Source of the DNA: Bacteroidota bacterium
GTDB taxonomy: Bacteria > Bacteroidota > Bacteroidia > Flavobacteriales > Flavobacteriaceae
Assembly (NCBI GenBank): GCA_023434025.1
Contig: JAEYTL010000008.1
Coordinates: 1-64,000, forward strand
Direction: 5' to 3'
Length of the DNA stretch: 64,000 bases
Under the pieces are notes generated by a model. That model did no database searches, was not told where the DNA came from, and saw only the letters and a list, made by a program, of their open reading frames with translations. The translations under genes and the position numbers were made by a program. This document shows, one piece after another, positions 43,045 through 52,928 of this stretch (position 1 is the stretch's first letter; the number at the start of each line of letters is the position of its first letter).

Positions 43045-43539
43045 ATGACCATCCAGATCAGACCTTATTCCGAAGCCGACATACCGGCCATTTTAGCCAT
43101 TGTAAACGATAATATTCTGCATTCAACTTCGCTTTACGATTACGAACCCAGAAGCCTGAGCAGGCAGAGTGAATTACTTTGGGAAAAAACAACAAAAAAC
43201 TTTCCGGTAATGGTAGCAGAAATCAACGGTAAATTGGCCGGCTTCGGCCTCTATGGCGAATTCCGTTTTAAAGACGGTTATAAGTTTACGGTGGAACACT
43301 CCATATATGTCGCTTCTGATTTTAAAGGCAAAGGTGTAGGCGGAAAATTGCTTCAATCGCTAATTGAGCTGGCTAAACAGCAAGGCTTGCACACCATGAT
43401 TGGCGTGATTGATGCCGGGAATACCGAAAGCATCAGGTTTCACGAAAAATACGGTTTCAAGAAAGTGGGGACAATCAAAGAAGCCGGTTTTAAATTCAAC
43501 CGTTGGCTGGATTCCGTTTTTATGCAGTTGATTTTATAA
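43045..43539 (+). CDS. GNAT N-acetyltransferase (phosphinothricin acetyltransferase-like)
   Basis: 164 residues from ATG 43045. The longer frame would begin upstream of the promoter. GNAT fold with N-terminal IQIRPYSEADIPAILAIVND and the acetyl-CoA-binding loop DFKGKGVGGKLL. The C-terminal GNTESIRFHEKYGFKKVG is typical of the PAT/YncA subgroup, which acetylates phosphinothricin, methionine sulphone and related amino compounds. The physiological substrate is open. Single gene. Confidence 0.9.
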   Translation: MTIQIRPYSEADIPAILAIVNDNILHSTSLYDYEPRSLSRQSELLWEKTTKNFPVMVAEINGKLAGFGLYGEFRFKDGYKFTVEHSIYVASDFKGKGVGGKLLQSLIELAKQQGLHTMIGVIDAGNTESIRFHEKYGFKKVGTIKEAGFKFNRWLDSVFMQLIL

Positions 43540-43606
43540 AAAAGAACACCGGTTCAAATAAGCTGAAAAATTTTAAAATTAATCTGATTCTTTAAAGCTG
43601 TGCTCT

Positions 43607-43631
43607 AAAAAAACAGGTTCTGCTTAACCTG
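43607..43631 (-). terminator. Terminator of the glutathione peroxidase gene
   Basis: On the minus strand, CAGGTT (43631-43626) and AACCTG (43619-43614) form a stem followed by seven T residues. The stem overlaps the stop codon. Confidence 0.65.
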
Positions 43632-44205
43632 CCAGCCAATCCAGAACTTCTTTGTCATTCGGTTTGGTTCTCGGACTGATTACTTTTTCCAACTCTCCTT
43701 TTTCGTTTAAAAGGTATTTCTGAAAGTTCCACTCAACTTCACTGTCCTGTAAACCGTTTTGGGCCTTTTGAGTTAAAAATTGATAGAGCGGATGCATTTC
43801 TTTTCCTTTTACCGAAATTTTACTCATCATCGGGAAAGTTACCCCGTAATTCTTCTGGCAAAAAGCACCGATTTCTGCATTGGTTCCCGGTTCCTGAGCC
43901 ATAAAGTCATTGGCCGGAAAACCAACAATTACGAATCCTTTGTCTTTGTAGGCTTCATATAGTGCCTGAAGGTCTTTGTATTGTGGCGTTAATCCGCATT
44001 TGGAAGCGGTATTCACAACCATGATTTTTTTTCCTTTCAAGGTAGCAAAATCAAATTCGTTGCCTTCTAAATCCTCCACTTTGAATGTGTAAATCGATTG
44101 TTTCATAGCCGGTTGCGTTACTTTATTTTCCTTTTTGGTCTGAGCCTGATTTTGACAGCTCATCAGCAAAAAACACGAAAAAATAATTAAAAAAGATGAT
44201 TTCAT
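43624..44205 (-). CDS. Glutathione peroxidase family lipoprotein
   Basis: 193 residues. Signal peptide and lipobox (CFLLMSC, Cys about 17) predict a lipoprotein. The thioredoxin-fold domain has the peroxidatic Cys in VNTASKCGLTPQY (Cys in place of Sec), the conserved GFPANDF (E. coli BtuE-like) and WNFQKYL with the catalytic Trp-Asn. It probably reduces peroxides in the envelope using thioredoxin-like donors rather than glutathione. Single gene with its own terminator. Confidence 0.92.
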   Translation of the reverse strand: MKSSFLIIFSCFLLMSCQNQAQTKKENKVTQPAMKQSIYTFKVEDLEGNEFDFATLKGKKIMVVNTASKCGLTPQYKDLQALYEAYKDKGFVIVGFPANDFMAQEPGTNAEIGAFCQKNYGVTFPMMSKISVKGKEMHPLYQFLTQKAQNGLQDSEVEWNFQKYLLNEKGELEKVISPRTKPNDKEVLDWLAG

Positions 44206-44276
44206 TTTGTTTTTATTTCAAATTTACAGCTTTATGACCAACTTATCTATTAAACAAATCACAAAACGTTGCCAAA

Positions 44277-47200
44277 CTATTTTTTATAATGTTTCTTATA
44301 TTGAAAATAGGAGGCAATTCCCAGAACAATCAGTACTGCCGCTGAAATATAAACAAAATTTGGTGTTACCACTTTATCACCACTGGCATACGAATGCAAT
44401 CCGGTTAAGTAGAAATTAACCCCGAAATACGTCATCATAATCGAATAGAAAGCAAAAATACTCATCAGGTTAAACACCCAGGTTCCCCGTAAAGAGGGTA
44501 CAAAACGGGCATGAATAACAAACGCATAGACCATAATACTGATCAACGCCCAGGTTTCTTTAGGATCCCATCCCCAATAGCGTCCCCAGCTCTCATTGGC
44601 CCACTGACCACCTAAAAAGTTACCGATGGTAAGCATAACCAAGCCGATGGTCAACGCCATTTCATTGATATACGTAATCTCCTGAATGTTTAGTTTCATT
44701 CGTTCTTTGTTTCGGTCATTGGTCAGCAATATCAACAACAGCGAAACAATTCCGAGGATCATTCCCAATGTAAAAGGTCCGTAGCTGGCCACGATTACCG
44801 CCACGTGAATCATCAGCCAATACGAGTTTAAAACCGGTTGCAGGTTGGCTATCGACGGATCCATCCAGTTCCAGTGAGCAATCATCAGGATCATAGAAGC
44901 TACAAACGCTCCCGAAGCAACGGTTAGTTTTGATTTCCGGTCAAAAGCCAATCCGAAAAACATTGTAGCCCAGGCTACATAAATCATACTTTCATAAGCA
45001 TCACTCCATGGGGCATGCCCCGAAATGTACCAACGGGCAATTAAACCTAATGTGTGCAGGACAAAGAAAAATCCGATCAGGATATGAAAAAAGTTAACCG
45101 TATAATTTAAAAGCCTGGATGATTTAAAAATTTGAATCACTGTAAAAATCAGCATCAAAACCCCCGCTAACATATACAAATAGAACAATCGCTTAAAAAT
45201 ATCGTATTGGTTGTAGAGAATTTCATAATCGATTCTGCTTTTCTCCGGTCTGACCTCGCTTCCGTATTTCAACTGAAATTTTTCAATCCCTTCAATGATA
45301 TCATCAGCTAATTGATAATCCTGTTTCTGATTGGCTTCTGCCAAAACCTGCATATAAGCGGGAAGGATATTTTTAAGGTTTTTCAATTCCGTATCTTCAT
45401 ATTCATCCAGTTCCAAATAAGAAATCCATTTATTGTTGGCATCATTCGGAACCGGAAAAATACGGAGAATACTGCCGCTTAAGGCCGAATTAAGTAAAAC
45501 AACCTTTTTATCTACCTCGATAAAATCCTTCTGAAACTGGTTCGGAATAACTGCTTTATAAGCATCATCTAAAAACGGAGAGAGCTTGTAATTCCCTTTT
45601 TCGTCAAAAAAACTGATGAACGGTGCAAACTTGGCTTCCCTATCCACACCTAAAATAGTCCGTATACTGTCGTTTCCGCGTTTTAAATAGACCAACGGCA
45701 CCTCGAACCAGGCATTGGGTGTTTGCGACATGGACAAAAAAACCTGGTCGGAAGTATATCCTTTGTAATGATCGCTTTTACTTACTTTGCGAAGTAATTC
45801 TGATGAAAATGTATTCACCGGCTTCATTCTTCCGCCGGCATCCTGAATAACCAAACGTCCGAATTTTGCGGCATGTTCCGGCTTGGCGATATTGGTTTCG
45901 ATAAACTTTTCAACCTCAGCCAAAGTAGGCCGCTGATGCGAATGGTTTTGTGAAAATCCGGTTACTGAAAACAACAATAACATCACTGAAAGTAAAGAAG
46001 CTTTCTTCTTTTTTACTTTCTCTAATTTGCTTTTCAATTCTGCAAAACGGGTATTCTTATCAAACAAGATAGCCATCATGGCTAAGTATAACAGGAAATA
46101 ACCGATATAAGTTATCCAGGTTCCCCAGAAATCATGGTTTACCGAAAGAATCGTTCCTTTTTCATCCTGGTCAAACTGAGCCTGAAAAAACCGGTAACCT
46201 CTGTAGTCCAGGATATTGTTCATATAAATATGGGCATCTTGTTTTTTATCTCCGTCCAAAACGGTCACTTTGCTTTCAAAAGCCGAATAACTATTGATGG
46301 TTCCCGGGTAACGCTTGGCGATAAAATCATTCAGATGGATGCTAAAAGGCAGTTCATAAATTTTACTGCCAAACATCAGTGTAATATCCAGATCGCCCAA
46401 CGTAACTGTTTGCGGCACACCTTGTTTTCCTTTAGCACCTACTAAAGTTACTTCTTTTTTCTCCCCGTTTGCTTCCACTTCCACCACCAAAGCATCATCG
46501 GTCATCATGTCTTTCCAATCGTTGTTGGAAACATATTCTTTTTTTCCTTTTACAGGAGCTTCCGGCAAAACAAACTGTGCTCCCGCAATGTTGTAAAGGG
46601 ACCGGAACATCAACGGTTGCACCGAATCTTTTACAACCAATCCCTTAAACTGATCAGCCATCCGCATAAAATCGCCACCAAAAGTTGACTGGATAAAAAA
46701 CGAATCGCCGTCTTGTATGATATTGATTGCTCCGTCTGTTTTTTTGTTATAGGCAAACAGGATACCGTGCAAACTTTGTACTTCTCCTTCTTTTAAGAGA
46801 TGTTCATGCCGGATTCCACCACTTGATTCTACTAACTTCAGATAGGTTTCACCCTGTTCATCCGGCTTCACCGTTTCAGTTGCGTTCATGATAAAATCCT
46901 TATAACGGACAGCATAGGGTTTGCTGTCAAATTTATCATTTATGGTAAAGTTATTGTTGGCCGCCTGCGACAAAATCAAAGGCTTTTCGATGGTTTTACG
47001 TTTGGTTTCTCCTTTGTAATCACCATCTGTAAAAACGGTAAGATAAGTTCTGTCTGAGTAAAAGCGTTTTTCTGCGGCACCTTCTCTGATGGGCATCATG
47101 CCTTCATAACTGATATAACGGGTGATAAAGGCACCTACCAAAATAAAAATAAAAGACAAATGCAGTAACAACGTAGCCCATTTTTCTTTCTTCCAGAGTT

Positions 47201-47408
47201 GGTAGCGTTTGATGTTTCCGAAAAAATTGATGACAAAAATGAGCATAATTAATTCAAACCACCAGGCATTATAAATCCAGATTCTGGCTGTATCGGTATT
47301 ATAATAGCTTTCAATAAAGGTTCCGGCTGCCATGGCAACGGCAAATGCGATAAATAAAAAAGCCATTAGACGGGTGGAAAAAAGGAAGGAAAGTATTTTT
47401 TTGTCCAT
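44277..47408 (-). CDS. ccsBA: Cytochrome c biogenesis protein, fused CcsB-CcsA (ResB-ResC)
   Basis: 1043 residues. The N-terminal half is ResB-like with three early membrane helices, a large periplasmic part and a fourth helix (TWITYIGYFLLYLAMMAILF, about 430). The middle (about 460-700) is a long periplasmic insert starting with a second signal-like helix (KASLLSVMLLLFSVTGFSQ). The C-terminal CcsA/ResC domain (about 750-1043) has the haem-handling WD motif in WGRYWGWDPKETW, flanked by His in SGHAPWSDAYES and HARFVPS. It ligates haem to apocytochrome c at the periplasmic side. Typical of Bacteroidota fusions. Confidence 0.93.
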   Translation of the reverse strand: MDKKILSFLFSTRLMAFLFIAFAVAMAAGTFIESYYNTDTARIWIYNAWWFELIMLIFVINFFGNIKRYQLWKKEKWATLLLHLSFIFILVGAFITRYISYEGMMPIREGAAEKRFYSDRTYLTVFTDGDYKGETKRKTIEKPLILSQAANNNFTINDKFDSKPYAVRYKDFIMNATETVKPDEQGETYLKLVESSGGIRHEHLLKEGEVQSLHGILFAYNKKTDGAINIIQDGDSFFIQSTFGGDFMRMADQFKGLVVKDSVQPLMFRSLYNIAGAQFVLPEAPVKGKKEYVSNNDWKDMMTDDALVVEVEANGEKKEVTLVGAKGKQGVPQTVTLGDLDITLMFGSKIYELPFSIHLNDFIAKRYPGTINSYSAFESKVTVLDGDKKQDAHIYMNNILDYRGYRFFQAQFDQDEKGTILSVNHDFWGTWITYIGYFLLYLAMMAILFDKNTRFAELKSKLEKVKKKKASLLSVMLLLFSVTGFSQNHSHQRPTLAEVEKFIETNIAKPEHAAKFGRLVIQDAGGRMKPVNTFSSELLRKVSKSDHYKGYTSDQVFLSMSQTPNAWFEVPLVYLKRGNDSIRTILGVDREAKFAPFISFFDEKGNYKLSPFLDDAYKAVIPNQFQKDFIEVDKKVVLLNSALSGSILRIFPVPNDANNKWISYLELDEYEDTELKNLKNILPAYMQVLAEANQKQDYQLADDIIEGIEKFQLKYGSEVRPEKSRIDYEILYNQYDIFKRLFYLYMLAGVLMLIFTVIQIFKSSRLLNYTVNFFHILIGFFFVLHTLGLIARWYISGHAPWSDAYESMIYVAWATMFFGLAFDRKSKLTVASGAFVASMILMIAHWNWMDPSIANLQPVLNSYWLMIHVAVIVASYGPFTLGMILGIVSLLLILLTNDRNKERMKLNIQEITYINEMALTIGLVMLTIGNFLGGQWANESWGRYWGWDPKETWALISIMVYAFVIHARFVPSLRGTWVFNLMSIFAFYSIMMTYFGVNFYLTGLHSYASGDKVVTPNFVYISAAVLIVLGIASYFQYKKHYKK

Positions 47409-47433
47409 TTTGAGAAGGGTAATTTTAAAGGCA

Positions 47434-47441
47434 CAAAAATA
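47434..47441 (-). promoter_or_regulatory. Putative -7 element of ccsBA
   Basis: Minus-strand TATTTTTG fits TAnnTTTG, 25 bases before the ccsBA start. No convincing -33 TTG. Confidence 0.45.
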
Positions 47442-47537
47442 CTTATAAAAAAAGGAATGATTTCGGTTTTTAGATTTTTTTAAGTCTGATTAATTCATAA
47501 ATTTTAAGTGCATTGGTACAGACAGAAAATCCGGTTT

Positions 47538-48152
47538 CTAAATTAAATTGTATTTGGCCGCCGTTTTAATAAGGACTGCGGTATTGTTTGCTTCCAGTTT
47601 CAGCATCAGGTTTTGCCGGTGTGTACTCACCGTAGTGATGCTGATGCACAATTTTTCGGCTATTTGCTGGTTGGTCAACCCTTCTGCTATTTCAAAAAGC
47701 ACTTCTTTTTCCCTTCGGGTCAAAATAGGTTTAGCCTCAAACCTGGAATAGGTTTTGGGCTGTAGCTCAAGATTAAGATAAATACCACCATCGTCAATCT
47801 TATCGATGGCCTCAAACAGCTCTTCTCGGGTAGAATTTTTTAAAAGATATCCGCTTGCCCCGTTTTGAATCATTTTGGAAACATACGAACGGTCATTAAA
47901 CGTACTCAGGGCCAAACAATAGATGGCAGGATAATCCGTTTTAATTATTTTGCATAATTCAATGCCATTGATGTCCGGAAGATTAACATCTAAAAAAATG
48001 ATATCCACCGTTGTCTCCTTTAAAATTTTTAATGCCTCAGAAGCATTTACGGCACTTCCGGCCACCGTTACGCTTTTATGTTGCAACAGTAATGTTTTAA
48101 TCCCTTCAATAACCAGCGGATGATCATCCACGATAAGAATTCGCTTTTTCAT
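47538..48152 (-). CDS. NarL/LuxR-type response regulator
   Basis: 204 residues. Receiver with acidic pair in IVDDHPL (Asp7, Asp8), phospho-acceptor Asp in IIFLDVNLPDI, and Lys in YLLKNSTRE. The C-terminal LuxR HTH is LTRREKEVLFEIAEGLTNQQI...ISITTVSTHRQNLMLKL. It lies 5 bases downstream of a TPR histidine kinase gene, its cognate partner. Targets unknown. Confidence 0.93.
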   Translation of the reverse strand: MKKRILIVDDHPLVIEGIKTLLLQHKSVTVAGSAVNASEALKILKETTVDIIFLDVNLPDINGIELCKIIKTDYPAIYCLALSTFNDRSYVSKMIQNGASGYLLKNSTREELFEAIDKIDDGGIYLNLELQPKTYSRFEAKPILTRREKEVLFEIAEGLTNQQIAEKLCISITTVSTHRQNLMLKLEANNTAVLIKTAAKYNLI

Positions 48153-48157
48153 ACAGC

Positions 48158-50098
48158 TTATGATACTTCTAATTCAATTAACACGGATGTTCCGCTTGCA
48201 TCTGACCTGATATCCATTTTTCCGTTTAAATAATCCACCCTGTTCTTCAAACTGGATAACCCGATTCCGTTTGCAGGAGTGCTTTGCTCTGAAACAAATC
48301 CTTTACCGTTATCCTCTACCGTCAATGTGATCTTAGAATCATACTGGGTTAACTGCACCTGCACTTCCGTAGCTTCCGCATGCTTTACAATGTTGTTCAG
48401 CAACTCCTGCACAATTCTGTACAAGGCAATCTCTACAGATTGTTCCAGCCGTTCCTGTAAACCAATGCTTTGGTAAATGATTTTCAGATCAGCCGCAGCT
48501 GCAATGACGTTGCAATAATCCGCCAAAGCATCATTTAACCCGAATTTAAGCAATGCTTCCGGCATCATGTTATGGGCCACACGACGCATTTCGCTGATGG
48601 CGTTGTCCAGTTGAAACAGGCTCTTGCCAAACACATCTGCATATTCTTCCGATAAAATAATATTTCCCTTCATACTGTTTAATTGATATTTTATGCCGGA
48701 CAACATACCGCCCAGTCCGTCGTGCAGATCTCTTGCCAGCCTCGTTCGCTCGGTTTCTTCCCCTTTTATCAAAGCCTGAGCCGTCTGAACCTGCTTTTCC
48801 TGTTGCAAAGCCTCTGCCGTTTTCTGGGCAATTATCTTTTTCTGGTTAATGGTTCTGTACAAAAAGTAACCAATCAATAACAAAAGGAACAATAAAATCA
48901 GAAGCCCTATGTTCTGCTTGTTTTTCTGCTCTATTTTTAGTTGCTGCAGTTCTTTTTCAGCTTTGAGTGCCTTAATCAACTTGTTATTCTTTTCAAATTC
49001 ATACTTAGCCTCTGCCAGTTGAATGCTTGCCTCCCGTTTTTCAACAGCCAGCTCATCCGTGATTTTCAGAAAAAGTGTATTGTAATAAACAATCTTACCG
49101 GAATTATTCAACAGTTTCTCTACTTCCATCGCCATTTTTAAAATATCGAACTGTTCATTTTTATTATCCGTATCCAAAGCATACTGCAATGATTTTTCAA
49201 AAGCTGCGGCCGACGCATGGTATTTCTTTTGCTTAAAAAAAATAAAGCCCAAGGTTTTGTAACCATACAACTCATACTCCGGAATCGATTTGTCTATTGC
49301 AATTGCAAGAGCTTTGCTGATGCTTTCAAGGGCAGCGTCAAATTTTAATTGTTGGGCATAAACATCCGAAATACCGATAAAAGCATCCATTTCCAGAATA
49401 TAATCTTCATTTTTGATTCCGATCGCTTTTACTTTCTCATACAATTCTGTTGCCTGTTGAAACTGTTTTTTATAGGTATAAACTTCTGCTAAATTCAGCG
49501 AAGACGAAGCAATCGGATAATCTTTTCCCAGTTCATAGGCCAACCGGAGCCCTTCCCGGGCAAACGCCTCACTCTTTTTTATATTCCCTGTTTTTAAATA
49601 AACAGAAGCCAGGTTGTTGTTAATAATTCTCAGGTTTTGTATATGCCGATCGCTTTCGAATATTTTTTTGGCCTGCAGATAATTCTCGGCCGCAAGATGC
49701 AAATCACCAAGGTATTCCCATTCACTGCCGATATTAATCTTAACGATACCTATATCGGTCTTGCTGTTCAGCTCTTCAAAAATTTGCAGGGCTTCGTTGC
49801 ATAAGTCCAACGCTTCTTTATATTTTGCCTGGTTGTTGAGCAAAACTATTTTATACCCGGCATAGGTAGCAATACCTCTTTTAAAATTCTTCTGTCTTGA
49901 AAGCAACAGGGCTTTATCATAATAAATGGCGGCACTGTCCGGGTTTGACAATTCAAAAACTTCCCCATAGCTGTAATGAGCAAAAATCATGACGGAATCG
50001 TTTACTGATCTCATTTGTTCTCTCAATCCTTTTAAATCCTGGGCAGAGAGGCTGAAACAGCAAAACAGAAAAAAGAATAATCTTATCAATGCATTCAT
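48158..50098 (-). CDS. TPR sensor histidine kinase, NarX/HisKA_3 type
   Basis: 646 residues. Signal sequence (LFFFLFCCFSLSAQ), a periplasmic TPR array (about 25-370), coiled coil, one membrane helix (NIGLLILLFLLLLIGYFLY, about 395-413), then a HisKA_3 domain with the acceptor His in RLARDLHDGLGGMLSG, and HATPase motifs (ELLNNIVKHA, VEDNGKGF, NGIGLSSLKNR). It controls the NarL-type regulator encoded 5 bases downstream. The layout parallels the kinase at 26.1 kb, but the catalytic class is different. Confidence 0.93.
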   Translation of the reverse strand: MNALIRLFFFLFCCFSLSAQDLKGLREQMRSVNDSVMIFAHYSYGEVFELSNPDSAAIYYDKALLLSRQKNFKRGIATYAGYKIVLLNNQAKYKEALDLCNEALQIFEELNSKTDIGIVKINIGSEWEYLGDLHLAAENYLQAKKIFESDRHIQNLRIINNNLASVYLKTGNIKKSEAFAREGLRLAYELGKDYPIASSSLNLAEVYTYKKQFQQATELYEKVKAIGIKNEDYILEMDAFIGISDVYAQQLKFDAALESISKALAIAIDKSIPEYELYGYKTLGFIFFKQKKYHASAAAFEKSLQYALDTDNKNEQFDILKMAMEVEKLLNNSGKIVYYNTLFLKITDELAVEKREASIQLAEAKYEFEKNNKLIKALKAEKELQQLKIEQKNKQNIGLLILLFLLLLIGYFLYRTINQKKIIAQKTAEALQQEKQVQTAQALIKGEETERTRLARDLHDGLGGMLSGIKYQLNSMKGNIILSEEYADVFGKSLFQLDNAISEMRRVAHNMMPEALLKFGLNDALADYCNVIAAAADLKIIYQSIGLQERLEQSVEIALYRIVQELLNNIVKHAEATEVQVQLTQYDSKITLTVEDNGKGFVSEQSTPANGIGLSSLKNRVDYLNGKMDIRSDASGTSVLIELEVS

Positions 50099-50195
50099 AG
50101 CTCAAATTAAACGTTTCTAAAGTTATAAAAAATCCTATAAAAATAGGAGAAATAAAATCATATAAAGATATGACGTACAGGATTTGCAAAGCCTT

Positions 50196-50203
50196 TAGTT
50201 TTG
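50196..50203 (+). promoter_or_regulatory. Putative -7 element of the tail-fibre-like gene
   Basis: TAGTTTTG fits TAnnTTTG, 17 bases before the ATG at 50220. No TTG at the usual -33 distance. Confidence 0.4.
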
Positions 50204-50219
50204 GATAAAATTATAGACA

Positions 50220-51617
50220 ATGAAACGATTAGCTCTCATTATTTTACTTTTTGCAACTATTTTTAAAACCAATGCACAGGTTGGAATCGGTACCACCAGT
50301 CCGGATGCTTCATCAAGTCTGGATATCAATGCTTCGGACAGCGGTTTATTAATTCCAAGAGTAAGTTTAGTGAACATAGCCAACGGATCGACCCCGGTTA
50401 ATGCTCCGGCCAACAGTTTACTGGTTTATAACACCAACCCGGCAATTACGGGAGGGAACGGAACAGGTTACTATTACTGGAACGGTTCAGTCTGGACAAA
50501 GTTATTTACGGTTGCTGACGAGAAATGGAGTCGGAACAATACCGGACAGCTGTTTCCTGCTAACATCACAGACCGGATAGGACTGGGCAATTCAAACCCT
50601 TCTTACCTGCTGGATGTAGCCGGAAGAATAAGAATAAGAAACAGTACTCATTCTGCCGGTATCTGGTTTAACAATAATACAAATACGGTAGAAACCGGCT
50701 TTGTAGGCATGGATGAAAATAACCGCATAGGCTTTTATGGCAATACGGGGGGCAATTGGGGGCTGGTAATGAATACCACTACCGGCCATGTAGGCATTGC
50801 AAATCAAAATCCGAATGCTCCGTTACAGTTTTCAAATGGCATTGCAAACCGAAAAATTGTTCTGTACGACACCAATAACAATGATCATCAGTATTATGGT
50901 TTTGGTATCAACGGCGGTACACTGCGTTATCAGACTGATGCTGTGGCAGCCGATCATGTTTTCTTTGCCGGTGTCAATACTACCACATCAACAGAATTAG
51001 TAAGGATAAAAGGAAACGGTAATGTAGGAATCGGGGTTAACCCAACCCAAAAGCTGGATATTGCCGGAAAAATAAAAATTACAGACGGTTCTCAGGGCGT
51101 CGGAAAAGTACTTTCTTCTGATGCCAACGGTGTAGCAACCTGGGTAAACAATATTGCTGTTACGCCCGCTGTAGTGGGGGTTTTTGCCGGGGGCGGAGCC
51201 AGTTTCGGAAATGGTACGGCAGTGGGGGTTGCCACTCCAATGGTTTATTGCAACGTTTATATTGATTTACCTCCCGGAAAATGGATTGTTTTTGGCACTT
51301 ATTTAATCTCCGGTACACCAACCTTAACCTCCGGTCAGAGTATCTTTGTGAGAACAGCACTCTCTTCCAGTGACACCGTTAACACTAATCCCGATGTTGT
51401 TTCGGGTGCTTTAGTGTCAGGTACTTTAATCGGCCCCACGGTGTTTGGTATAGCCAACGGACAAACTATTATCAATAATTCCGGTGCAGCCGTAAAACGC
51501 TATTATCTGTGGGGTAATCTGGTTAAATACGGAACAACTCCCACTACATTCAACCTTTCCGGTCTGGGCAGCAATTTCTGGGCAGAAAACCAGTTATCTG
51601 CAATTCCAACCAACTAA
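50220..51617 (+). CDS. Secreted tail-fibre-like repeat protein
   Basis: 465 residues with a signal peptide (LALIILLFATIFKTNAQ). The mature N-terminus QVGIGTTSPDASSSLDI and the repeats VGIANQNPNAPLQFS and VGIGVNPTQKLDIAGKI are a motif family shared by phage tail fibres and Bacteroidota surface proteins. The C-terminal 140 residues form a beta-rich globular domain. No T9SS tail, no phage genes nearby, so it is a host surface protein by context. Function unknown. Confidence 0.78.
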   Translation: MKRLALIILLFATIFKTNAQVGIGTTSPDASSSLDINASDSGLLIPRVSLVNIANGSTPVNAPANSLLVYNTNPAITGGNGTGYYYWNGSVWTKLFTVADEKWSRNNTGQLFPANITDRIGLGNSNPSYLLDVAGRIRIRNSTHSAGIWFNNNTNTVETGFVGMDENNRIGFYGNTGGNWGLVMNTTTGHVGIANQNPNAPLQFSNGIANRKIVLYDTNNNDHQYYGFGINGGTLRYQTDAVAADHVFFAGVNTTTSTELVRIKGNGNVGIGVNPTQKLDIAGKIKITDGSQGVGKVLSSDANGVATWVNNIAVTPAVVGVFAGGGASFGNGTAVGVATPMVYCNVYIDLPPGKWIVFGTYLISGTPTLTSGQSIFVRTALSSSDTVNTNPDVVSGALVSGTLIGPTVFGIANGQTIINNSGAAVKRYYLWGNLVKYGTTPTTFNLSGLGSNFWAENQLSAIPTN

Positions 51618-51655
51618 ATACAGTAATTATTTTCTTTTTTTACTACTTTAGCCTC

Positions 51656-52411
51656 ATGATTAAAGTAGTCATAATCGGTTCCGGAAATGTAGCCCAGCAT
51701 CTGATCACCGCTTTCCTGCAAAGCCGTGTTATAGTGTTGGTTCAGGTTTTTTCGAGGCAAAAAGAAAGTGTTTCGCATTTGATTTCTCCGGATAAAATCA
51801 TTTCGGATTTTGCCGAAATAAAAGAAGCGGATGTGTACATTATTGCCGTTTCGGATAATGCCATTGCGGATGTTACATCTAAACTTCCGTTTAAAAACCG
51901 TTTGGTTGTACACACTTCTGGCAGTATGCCGATAGAAATCTCAGACCCTAAAAACCGCCGGGGTGTTTTTTATCCTCTACAGACATTTACCAAAAACAAA
52001 CCCATCCGTTTTTCTGAAATACCCATTTGCCTGGAAAGCGAGCACAATGACGATTTTTTACTTTTAAAAAACCTGGCAGTCTCTGTTTCAAAATCCGTTC
52101 AATCCGTTTCATCCCGGCAACGCAGGGCATTGCATGTTGCAGCGGTTTTTGTCTGTAATTTTGTCAATCATTTATACAAAATCGGAAACGACGTTTGTGC
52201 GGAAAATCAACTCCCGTTTGAACTCCTACAACCTTTAATTTCGGAAACTGCCCAAAAAATCATTCAGCTATCGCCTGTAAACGCTCAAACCGGTCCGGCA
52301 AAACGGAACGACACACAAACCATTAATGCCCATTTAAACTTTCTGACCGATGAAAATCAGAAAGAAATATATAAACTTTTAACCCAATCGATTATAGACC
52401 ATGGCCAATAG
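51656..52411 (+). CDS. Rossmann-fold DUF2520 protein
   Basis: 251 residues. N-terminal NAD(P)-binding fold (VVIIGSGNVAQHLITAFLQ, residues 3-21), then VHTSGSMPIE and a helical C-terminal DUF2520 domain (LHVAAVFVCNFVNHLY, GPAKRNDTQTINAHLNFL). It is related to F420-dependent NADP reductases and pyrroline-carboxylate reductase-like enzymes. Reaction unknown. It overlaps the KdsC-like gene by 11 bases, so the two are translationally coupled. Confidence 0.9.
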   Translation: MIKVVIIGSGNVAQHLITAFLQSRVIVLVQVFSRQKESVSHLISPDKIISDFAEIKEADVYIIAVSDNAIADVTSKLPFKNRLVVHTSGSMPIEISDPKNRRGVFYPLQTFTKNKPIRFSEIPICLESEHNDDFLLLKNLAVSVSKSVQSVSSRQRRALHVAAVFVCNFVNHLYKIGNDVCAENQLPFELLQPLISETAQKIIQLSPVNAQTGPAKRNDTQTINAHLNFLTDENQKEIYKLLTQSIIDHGQ

Positions 52412-52928
52412 CTATAAAGAATTAATGAACCACATTACCACCTTTGTTTTTGATGTAGATGGTGTGCTTACCGACAGTTCCGTTCACATTACCCCCAGCG
52501 GCGAAATGCTCCGCATCATGAATATCCGCGACGGATTTGCCATGAAAGCAGCCATAGAAAGCGGTTATAAGGTATGCATCATTTCCGGCGGAAGCAATGA
52601 AGGTGTCCGGATCCGTTTAAAAAACCTGGGCATTACCGACATTTATTTAGGTTCTCCCGACAAAGTGGAAACGTTCAGAACGTACTGTGCTATTTATTCC
52701 GTTAACCCCGAACACGTGTTGTATATGGGAGACGATATTCCCGATTATCATGTGATGAAATTAGTGGGACTGCCTACTTGTCCGCAAGATTCCAGTCCGG
52801 AAATCAAAGCCATTTCAAAATACATTTCGCACAAAAACGGTGGAAAAGGTGCGGTACGGGAAGTGATTGAACAAGTCATGAAAGTCCAGGATAAATGGCA
52901 CTTGTATTATGACGGGAAGCATGATTAA
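52401..52928 (+). CDS. KdsC-like HAD phosphatase
   Basis: 175 residues, HAD superfamily of the compact C0 (capless) type. Motif I is VFDVDGVLTD (Asp nucleophile), motif II ISGGS, motif III/IV YMGDDIPDYHVM. Closest to 3-deoxy-D-manno-octulosonate 8-phosphate phosphatase (KdsC), an LPS-core step, or acylneuraminate-type relatives. It has no kds neighbours here. Translationally coupled to the DUF2520 gene (11-base overlap). Substrate assignment is moderate. Confidence 0.85.
   Translation: MANSYKELMNHITTFVFDVDGVLTDSSVHITPSGEMLRIMNIRDGFAMKAAIESGYKVCIISGGSNEGVRIRLKNLGITDIYLGSPDKVETFRTYCAIYSVNPEHVLYMGDDIPDYHVMKLVGLPTCPQDSSPEIKAISKYISHKNGGKGAVREVIEQVMKVQDKWHLYYDGKHD

Noticed and set aside
44207..44419. 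70-codon open frame on the plus strand
   Set aside because: It overlaps the 3' end of ccsBA on the opposite strand and has no recognisable protein sequence.
50220..51617. Tail-fibre-like protein as evidence of a prophage
   Set aside because: No phage structural, lysis or integrase genes nearby, and it has a signal peptide; the motif is common in Bacteroidota surface proteins.
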